Of a DNA stretch of 64,000 bases, positions 56,670 through 64,000 are shown in pieces (the first letter of the stretch is position 1; every line of letters begins with the position of its first letter). The notes under the pieces were generated by a model. That model ran no database searches. It saw only the letters and a list, made by a program, of their open reading frames with translations, and was not told the DNA's origin. Source of the DNA: Ulva prolifera (Eukaryota > Chlorophyta > Ulvophyceae > Ulvales > Ulvaceae). The position numbers and the translations under genes are program-made. The stretch spans positions 8,169,836-8,233,835 of the forward strand of contig CM041198.1 of the NCBI GenBank assembly GCA_023078555.1, given 5' to 3'.

Positions 56670-59600
56670 AGCCTCCACAGCTGGATGTATATAACATGCT
56701 CGCGCTGCTGCCTTCACATGTGAGCCTGGAGCATAGCGTTTGACCTTGAGTTTGAACAGGAACGATGTCCCGCACCGTGCTGATGCCATGGGGCAGCGCA
56801 CAAGGCATGAGTGGACATGGGAATTCACCATACATGATGATCCAGAAACACATGAATGATGGATCAGGCTGTTTTGCTCAGTCGCGCGTCGAGCGAAGAT
56901 CTGAGGCCAGCAATACGTGGATGGTGCACAGCATGCCACACAATAGAAAGCTGGGCAGCCTGAGAAGTTATTTGCATGCCTTGTTCAAGGTCTGCCCCGT
57001 TGTTGCCAGTTTCCTGTACCTCGTGCTGACGTATATTGTCTGTCCTTTGGTCGGGCGGACCTCGAGGGCTGGCACTACAAACTGTCGTCCAGACAAGACA
57101 TAAAGAATTTCGTTATGAAGCAAGTGTCAACGTATGGCGGGATTGTCTCGCTGATACCGCGTTTACACCAGACTCGAGACTGGTCAGAAACTGTACTTCG
57201 ATACGAACACTGACCTGTACATGCGTGCGTGTATATGATTACCACAGCGAGTTTCATTGCAAACAAAACATCCCTTACGAAGCCTGTGTACAGTCGCAGC
57301 TGGCCTGGAAGTAAACAGGATGCTGTTCTTGCTGTTCCCTCATGCGTGCGTCATGCATCGCTATAGCGCTATGGCATGTTACGTGACAAAACATAGAACA
57401 AGGGACAGTGAAAGTACATCACGCGATGCTAGCTCAGGAAGCTGTGCCTGGGTTACGCACAGTTGATCCCGTCCAGACTCAAAAGAGTATGTACGCGAGG
57501 CGCCTGCAGGACAGCTGGCCTGGGTGAAAACGGCACATAGCGACAGCTTGAGCGGGAAGCGGCAGCGTGCCGACGACAAAGTTTTCACGTATGCTCCATA
57601 TATGCAGTGCGAATTTGATGTTCGCAGGGACGACATCGAAGGCACCGACGGCGTTCAGCACAGAGCGACAGAGGGCATTACCACTGTGTGGACCCCTTCA
57701 TCATGTGCGATATGATCAAGGCTATCAAAGGCCGACGTGTAGAATTTATGACTAATATACCGCATTCAATCGTCTTTCAGCGCAACGTCGCTGGCCACCC
57801 ACGATCCTGCAGCGCCATGTTGCCAACACAATCTTTTGCTCGGCGCACACATAGAAGCTCAAGGCGTGAACAGTTTGCACATGATTCTACACGAGGTATA
57901 TTTACAGTATGTGCTGGAGTCTGGGCCACGTGCCAGCCCATGCTCCTCATCACATTTTCCTCCCGTTGCTTGTGCCATCGCAGCTCGGATGCGGCCTGAC
58001 AGCATCAGCGCGTACGAGGATGCAATGCGTGCATAGCAAGGTTTTGGGTTGTACTCGCCTATGCTAGTTGTGGATAGTAACGGCGCGCCCTCATCCGACG
58101 TGCGTGTCTGTGCATGACCTAGTGCCTCACGGTCTTGGCGTCGGCGAGGATTCCGAAGTCCGCGGCATTCAAACTCGTCATCATGCTTCGCACCGAGTCG
58201 TGTCCATGCAGGCTTGGACTTGGCCGAGCCCGGTCACTCAGTAGGTGAGTGGGGCAGTCACCCCAAGGGCAATGCAGACACAATGGGTGAATTACTGGAC
58301 ACTGTCATATCTACTTGCACCTCTGCACCGACACCCGCATCCACACTGCTGGCATCGAAGACAACGCAACGTCGGCTGTGGTCAGGCTTGGGCAAGTCTG
58401 TGCTACTTCAGTGGTGCAGCTTCATCAGGATGCTGCTACACAAATATCAATGGCAGCACAGGCTGCCTGGGTAGCCATCTGTCTTGGGTATCAGTAGATG
58501 TATCAGTAGATGCTGTCCATGTCAACATGAGTAAACCTTGCAGGAAGAACCAGGTTGTGTACAAGCAGGATCACGCTACTGTTTGCTCTACAGAGTTATG
58601 TCTGTGGCAATGTACTCATCATGTACCATGGGTGGCATAGCGTGGCATGCAGCTGCAAGTTGTGTCCTTTCAACCTTTGAGTCATGCCTACAGTATCACA
58701 TGTGTATGTTTTTGCCATAGATGTCAACGTGGTCTCAATCTGATCTAACATGTGTGCACATATGCAGCAGTAATGCGAGAGTCACACATGACGACACTTA
58801 ACATTGGCTAGACTCGCTGACCCATCAGCTTGCCAGACCTACGTTGACAGCATAGCTGCACCGTGTGTCCATCATAAAGCACTGGTCAAATCGCGGCTTG
58901 TGCGAATCGCCGTGTAAAACACCTGAAGTGTCCATGCTCAACGTATGGTTGCATGCTGAGATGCCACCTCACAGACTCCGTAGACGTGTGCAAGGGCGAG
59001 GCAGTGAAGAAGGTCCGGACGACAGATGTACTCTGGTCAGCAACAGATGGCAAGCGACTGGGAGACTGATGGAATCCCAACAGCTCCATCGTCCCAACGC
59101 TACGCTGCACAAGTGATGCAGTGCATATGCAGACAGTGTACCATATGGCATGACGTGACTGGGGTGCAAAGCTTGCGAGTCGAACAACCCTGTGTGACTT
59201 GCACAAGATGTTTCGAGCCTGAACAGTGCTTCATCGACTGCCCATCTTCCCCCGCATGTTCTGGGTGTTTCGAACTCGACATTTACATGCCTGTGCGAAG
59301 GCATGGCCGCCAAAGCAGGTGCACCGAACTGAAGTCCTTGATGTAGCCCGCTGCGACAAGGCAGAAACCGGACTGAAGCCTTCCCCTAGTCCTTGTTGCT
59401 GCACGAGGCACTCGCACGTCTTGGCCATGGCGGACGAAGTGTCATGATGCTGATACTGTGACTGTGCCAGCATGCTGTGTCCTTGCATCACCACCAGCTC
59501 CTTCAGTAAAGCCGTCCATAGTCAATGCTTCATGCACCTGCCTGCATTTCACAGGCGTCTCTGCTTGCAAGGTATACCGCATGCGGAGGTTCGTGGTCGG

Positions 59601-60275
59601 CAACATTGTGTGTAGTGTTGCCGCAGGAAGTCCAAGGATCCTGTACTACGAATGACATAAAAGCACCTGCATCTTGGCCGTACAACCTGCATTGTGTCTG
59701 TCATCATGTATCCGTTATGATCGCTCCTTGCGCTTCCACTCCGCAGACCAAGTTGCAATCCACAGCTAAGCTAGAGCACGATTGCATGCACTGATCACTA
59801 CAGCAGCACAATCAAGAGACTGTCCTGCTAATTGCTGCAGAGTCGCCCAGGCAGTGGTGTAGCTTGGGATTGCACCAGAGAGCATGGGAGTTTTTGATGT
59901 ACTGGATAGCCACCTCAGTGTGTTTCATGAAAGGCTGCAGGCAAAAATGTGCGGAAACGATCGCTCAGAATTGCTCATCATGTTCTATGTTAGAGGCTCT
60001 TGGGAGCCTGCTGCCTGCAAGGTCACGAAGTCAGCATCCAGCCAGGCCTTGCGTCACGAGCACATGTCCGCTTAAGCCACAAACTGGAGCAGAGCTTGTA
60101 TGCAGAGACAGCGTGCAACTATTCAACATACACTTCATGGCCGCAAACTAGCCCTAGGCCAACACCAGAATTTGTTATCCCGCGCGGCATTGCTGTGTTC
60201 GAGTTGATTGTTTCCACCGGCGCCTTGTACTCCACAGACGCAGTTCTCAATTCTGTACTTTACAGTGCCGTAACC
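56670..60275. other. 3.6-kb stretch without recognised gene
   Basis: Lies between the GT71-like gene and the uncoupling protein gene. Plus-strand segments at 57530-57660 (FTYAPYMQCEFDVRRDDIEG), 57672-57790 (HCVDPFIMCDMIKAIKGRR) and 57836-58036 (VNSLHMILHEVYLQYVLESG) look protein-like and may be exons of one gene, but I do not know the family and could not place borders. The remainder shows nothing. The promoter of the uncoupling protein gene should be at the right end. Confidence 0.4.
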
Positions 60276-61158
60276 ATGACCGGAGGAGGTAGCAACACCA
60301 GCATGCCAATATGGAAGACATTTGGCTGCTCTGCTGTAGCCACGTGTTGGGCTGAGTCGTGCACGTTGCCGATCGACACCGCAAAGGTCCGTCTACAATT
60401 GCAGTCTGCGCCAAAGCCAGGGGAAACGCTGAAGTACCGCGGCATGATCGGAACCATGAGCACGATCGCTAAGGAAGAGGGCATGAGCGCATTGTGGGCT
60501 GGCCTCACGCCAGGATTGCACAGGTGGGTTGGGCAAATCGCTTATCAGTGCTTTGCCGCTCATCGTGCCATCGCGGACACCCTTCTGCTGGCTGCGCTGA
60601 CAGCGTGCAGAGTGGCACCAGCCAATTATGCCTGCAGTGAATGTCAACTCGTGGTCACGCTTTCGCAATTGTTTTGAGATCTGTGGCACCGTGACTAGCA
60701 CCAAGACAAGGTGTGGCATGCGCCATCGGAAAGCTCACCTCAGACACATGGCGCTCCAGGAAACACTATTCACACGATAATTCATCAGATCATTCCTCAC
60801 AAGTAATGCATGCCGGGATGCTGGAGCGTCCAGTGGCGCCGTGCCCGTGCACATGATCGAAGTGTGTCCACTCGTTGAAGGCCAGCGCCAGCGGCATGCA
60901 GGCAATGCCTGTTCGGAGGCCTACGCATCGGCCTTTACGAGCCCGTGAAGGAGCTGTACATGGGCAAGGACTTCAAGGGTGATGCGCCTCTGCTGACCAA
61001 GATCGCAGCCGGCCTCACAACTGGCGCCCTGGCCATCACCATCGCCTCCCCCACAGACCTCGTCAAGGTCAGGATGCAAGCCGAAGGCAAGCTCCCAGCA
61101 GGCGTTCCAAAGCGGTATCCATCTGCAATGGCTGCGTACAGAATCATCGCCAAGTGCG

Positions 61159-61193
<35 letters not shown>

Positions 61194-61974
61194 GCCGCAC
61201 ACACCTGAGCCCTGTTGCTGGCCTCCATACCAGGCACTCATGCACCGTTGGATCACCCTTTGAGCTACACCCTCTCGCGCTCCGGCATCAGTAGCCATTC
61301 CCAATATCTTCAAGTCGGTGGACATCGTAGCGGCCTGGGCGCTGCCTGCCCACTTCGTCTCCGGCGAGCTGCAGCCCAGTGAGGTCGCACAGACAGGCCA
61401 CATGAAGCATTGATGGTGACTCCCACTCGCACCGACGCACACAGCACACAGCACGCGCACGGGCTCCCCGTCGGCGCAGCCATTGCCGCCGCGCCAAGCA
61501 TTGCTGTTCTGCCTTGGCCCTGCACACGTCTGCGCCAGTGTTTTGCGTCGACAGCAGGCTGACGCCGTAATGCGGTGCAGGGAGGAGGGGATGGCGGCAC
61601 TGTGGACAGGCCTCGCGCCAAACATCGCGCGTAATGCCCTCGTCAACGCCACCGAGCTCGCCACGTACGACCAGTTCAAGCAGACGCTCATCGGCATGGG
61701 CATGCCGGACAACGTCCTCACGCACATCAGCGCCGGCCTCGGCGCGGGCTTTGCCGCGGTGTGCGTCGGCAGCCCCGTGGACGTCGTGAAGTCCCGCATG
61801 ATGGGCTCCGCGCCGGGCCAGTACGCTCACATCTTCGACTGCTTCTACCAGACCGCCACCAAGGACGGCCTCGGCGCGTTCTACAAGGGCTTCATGCCCA
61901 ACTTCGGCCGCCTCGGGTCGTGGAATGTGATCATGTTCCTCACGCTCGAGCAGGTCAAGCTCCTCGTGGCCTAG
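60276..61974 (+). CDS. UCP: mitochondrial uncoupling protein, plant PUMP/UCP type
   Basis: Inner-membrane carrier that lets protons leak back in a fatty-acid-dependent way, or exchanges dicarboxylates. Exons 60276-60523, 60902-61153 and 61581-61974 are in phase (2, 2) and give 297 residues, the normal carrier length. Three repeats carry the signatures LPIDTAKVRLQLQ, SPTDLVKVRMQAEGKLP and SPVDVVKSRMMG. Other matches to the plant proteins: FGGLRIGLYEPVKELYMGKD, GLTTGALAITIASPTDLVK, LWTGLAPNIARNALVNATEL, and the end AFYKGFMPNFGRLGSWNVIM then FLTLEQVKLLVA. It begins MTGGGSNTSMPIWKTFG, with no presequence, as is usual. Intron 2 starts with a long poly(C) just after the donor. Identity as UCP rather than another dicarboxylate carrier is well supported by the GKLPAG and SRMMG segments. 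Confidence 0.94.
61159..61191. repeat. 33-nt C run in UCP intron 2
   Basis: Starts five bases after the first base of the donor (GTGCG then C's) on the coding strand. Confidence 0.9.
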
Positions 61975-62526
61975 GTGCGCCGCAGCAGCTCTAGCTGCCT
62001 GGGAGTCGGCACATCTGACTAGTTGCTATGGTCCAAGTGCATCGCCAGGGCAGCAGATTCCTGGCATCGAGGCCGCTGGCATGTGACTGTGGTGGTTGTG
62101 GCCTGGCATCTGGCCGCATGTGATGCCGTGCAGGCAGCATGGTGAGCCTCAACAGGGCGAGCTCCCGCATGAGGCGGGGTGACTGTAGAGGAAGCTGTTG
62201 CCAAAGGGGGGAGGGGGGCCCCTAGGGCGGTTCCTGGATGTGCAGTGACTAGACGCAGTGTGTTCCGCAGTGTCGTGCTTGCACCCACAGTGCGAGCTAG
62301 AGTCTGGCGTAAGTAGATGGGTTGAATTTTTTTTTATTGGTTCAAGGTGTTCTGAATGTCCAGCGGTGAGGAGAGAGTGTGTGTGTGGTGGGGACGCAAG
62401 ATGGCAACCGTAGGTCTGTGAACTACACATCAACGATATGCACACATCAGACTTGCCTTGCAGGCTCCACCCGAGCCTGAGCATCGCCGCCGACGTGGGC
62501 CACCCAGGGTGTCCAAACGTCTCGGC
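61975..62526. other. intergenic region
   Basis: 3' flank of the uncoupling protein gene. A short T run (62327-62335) and (GT)n are present. No gene seen. Confidence 0.55.
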
Positions 62527-63144
62527 ATGCATGATCAGCCGTCCAAACAAAGCCCTCTCACAATCACGTACTCGAATCTTACCCGTGAGAAGGTCGTGGC
62601 TGTCATGTGGTTGGCATACCTTGAACAACGATTTGAGAAGCGTGGTCGCGACAATAAGGTCACTGGAGAGTGGTTGCGTGGTGTGATAACACACGAACTA
62701 GGGTCACTAGCCCCGTTTATGGACTCCGTTGAGCCCGGTCTTGTGCGTGTGCTAATGTCTGCTCGTTCGGGTCTGTCTCCTTTCTTGTGTAGGCACCGTA
62801 GTGAAAAGCATTTGGAATATTCACGTGCTGCTGATGTCTTCACATCCTACATCGCACGTGCACCCATCGGGGCAGTTCTGCCACCTGTCCCAGTGGCACA
62901 TCGTGATCGGCATGTCTCCGCCGTTGCGGTTTTGGTGCGGCAGTTGCTCGCACGGCCAGGTCCTTATGACAGTGCCTCTGGTGTTTCGTGGTCTGATGTA
63001 GCGGTTGTGCTTATTGTCGGTGTTGATGGTGTTGGTGGTGATGCTGGGGTGTCGGGTGTTGCAAATCGCCCGTCCCCTCTCGGTGAATTGGCTCGTGTTG
63101 TTGCATTCTGTGGCGCAAGTCAGGGTTTGCGTGTGTATTCCTAG
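62527..63144 (+). CDS. unrecognised open reading frame, 205 codons
   Basis: Opens at ATG 62527 (MHDQPSKQSPLTITYSNLT) and runs to TAG 63142-63144. The sequence (EKVVAVMWLAYLEQRFEKRG, VTGEWLRGVITHELG, FTSYIARAPIGAVLPPVPVA) has a globular-protein composition, with lower third-position GC and many GTT/GGT codons, unlike the host genes. Its last about 20 bases coincide with the start of the LINE tail at 63124, so the stop codon is supplied by that insertion and the true C-terminus may be lost. It could be a piece of a mobile element. No family recognised. Confidence 0.35.
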   Translation: MHDQPSKQSPLTITYSNLTREKVVAVMWLAYLEQRFEKRGRDNKVTGEWLRGVITHELGSLAPFMDSVEPGLVRVLMSARSGLSPFLCRHRSEKHLEYSRAADVFTSYIARAPIGAVLPPVPVAHRDRHVSAVAVLVRQLLARPGPYDSASGVSWSDVAVVLIVGVDGVGGDAGVSGVANRPSPLGELARVVAFCGASQGLRVYS

Positions 63145-63195
63145 CAACGGCTCGCTGCCCGGCCTCTGTCCTTTGTAACTACATACATACATACA
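63124..63195 (+). mobile_element. LINE 3' stub with (CATA)n tail
   Basis: TTTGCGTGTGTATTCCTAGC to GGCCTCTGTCCTTTGTAACT followed by (ACAT)n. It matches the complement of 37922-37975, so it is the same LINE 3' end, here in plus orientation, keeping only about 55 bp plus the tetranucleotide tail that marks the 3' end of the element. Confidence 0.75.
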
Positions 63196-63245
63196 CATGC
63201 TTTACAGGTTCCCCGCAAATCATGCTTTACAGGTTCCCCGCAAAT
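63196..63245. repeat. 25-bp perfect tandem duplication
   Basis: Two adjacent copies of a 25-bp unit, CATGCTTTACAGGTTCCCCG plus CAAAT, between the LINE tail and the reverse-transcriptase frame. 25 is not a multiple of three, so the RT frame is in register only from the second copy. Confidence 0.95.
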
Positions 63246-64000
63246 CTCTACATCGAAGGCGCACCGCCCGGCACCGCTGCAATCACGTCGCAGCGCGGCG
63301 TGCGTCAAGGCGACCCCATCAGCCCGCTGCTCTTCGCCCTGGCCCTCCAGGGTCCCCTCCAGGCAGTGCAGGCCCAGCACCAGCCACCCGGGAGGGAGGT
63401 CACGGCCGCCCTCATGGCGTATCATGACGACTGCACCATCGCCGGGCAGCGCGTGGACGCCGCCGCCGCATTCCGTGCGCTGGTCTCGGCAGCAGAGCCC
63501 CTCGGGCTGGAGCCCCAGCTGCACAAGTGCACGGCCTACTCGCGCGACCCCCAGCATGCGGGATCCGTCGCGGCCGCGCTCGGCATAACGCATGCCACGG
63601 AGGGCACCGTCATCACCGGCACGCCCATCGGCACCCCGGCGTTCGAGTCGGCGCACGCGGAAGCGACGGCCGACAAGGTGTGCGCCACCATCGAAAAGAT
63701 GATGCGCTTGCCCCTGAAAGCGCAAGACCAGTTCTTGCTGCTCACGATGTCCTGCCAACGCCGTATGCTGCACTACGCCAGGGCGGTGCCGTGGGCGCAC
63801 ATTTCCGATCACATGCGCCGGACGGAGGCGTCCGTCCTGGCTGCGGTGAATGAAATCATGCGCGTCCCGCGGGACGACACTCGTGCGGCCGCACAAGCCG
63901 TCCTTCCAGCGCGCCTCGGAGGCCTGGGCGTCACGTCCACGCCGCAGGAGGTCGCGGACGGAGCGTACCTCGCTGCGGCGGCGGTGAGCCAAAAGGCGTT
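63222..64000 (+). mobile_element. LINE reverse-transcriptase ORF, 5'-truncated, runs off the window
   Basis: Open from 63222 to the window end (259 codons). It begins within RT motif region 3/4: RGVRQGDPISPLLFALALQG, then the catalytic box AYHDDCTIAG (usual xxDD), then LGLEPQLHKCTAYS, a GTPIG element, LPLKAQDQFLLL and a long helical thumb region (HYARAVPWAHISDHMRRTE). The N-terminal RT motifs and any endonuclease are missing on the left, so the copy is 5'-truncated. GC-rich codons suggest it is young or well maintained. It is a non-LTR element of a type common in algae; the clade is not decided. Confidence 0.88.

Overview
The window reads as nuclear DNA of a photosynthetic eukaryote, most likely a chlorophyte green alga. 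It is GC-rich (strongly so in the exons), and its genes are split by many spliceosomal introns. About half of the donors I could place read GTGCG and almost all acceptors end in TGCAG, a GC-rich version of the green-algal pattern. A ribulose-phosphate 3-epimerase carries a plastid transit peptide, an uncoupling protein is closest to the plant type, and long alanine, glutamine and proline runs are common. The species cannot be named from the sequence. Exon borders below were chosen by reading frame, phase and family conservation, without transcripts.

Layout, left to right. 1-1089 (+): the end of an endocytic-adaptor-like protein with NPF motifs. 2.2-4.2 kb: repeats, including the end of a LINE. 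4201-6302 (+): a leucine-rich-repeat gene broken by several frameshifts. 7307-14987 (-): a 13-exon alanyl-tRNA synthetase whose first three exons encode a glutathione-S-transferase-like domain. 15811-19055 (-): a kinase with three tandem adenylate/UMP-CMP kinase domains and an MGC acylation signal. 19420-22576 (+): plastid ribulose-phosphate 3-epimerase, divergent from the kinase. 23233-23654 (+): a small one-membrane-span, probably plastid protein. 24916-30097 (+): an RS-domain protein resembling the splicing-associated PNISR family. 33604-37052 (+): a low-complexity, probably nuclear protein with a Tudor-like segment.

37-49.7 kb is a long gene-poor stretch with inverted-repeat (MITE-like) elements, one 80-bp LINE stub with target-site duplications, simple repeats and one exon-like relic of a purple acid phosphatase. 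49873-52761 (+) is a GT4 glycosyltransferase, convergent with a GT71-like type II membrane mannosyltransferase at 53464-56669 (-). 60276-61974 (+) is a mitochondrial uncoupling protein. The right edge has an unrecognised frame, a LINE tail, and the reverse-transcriptase part of a LINE running off the window.

The genes are housekeeping and not an operon-like system. The most unusual items are the GST-AlaRS fusion, the triple kinase with a GC-AG intron at the same place in two of its repeats, and long mononucleotide runs in introns that are always C on the coding strand.
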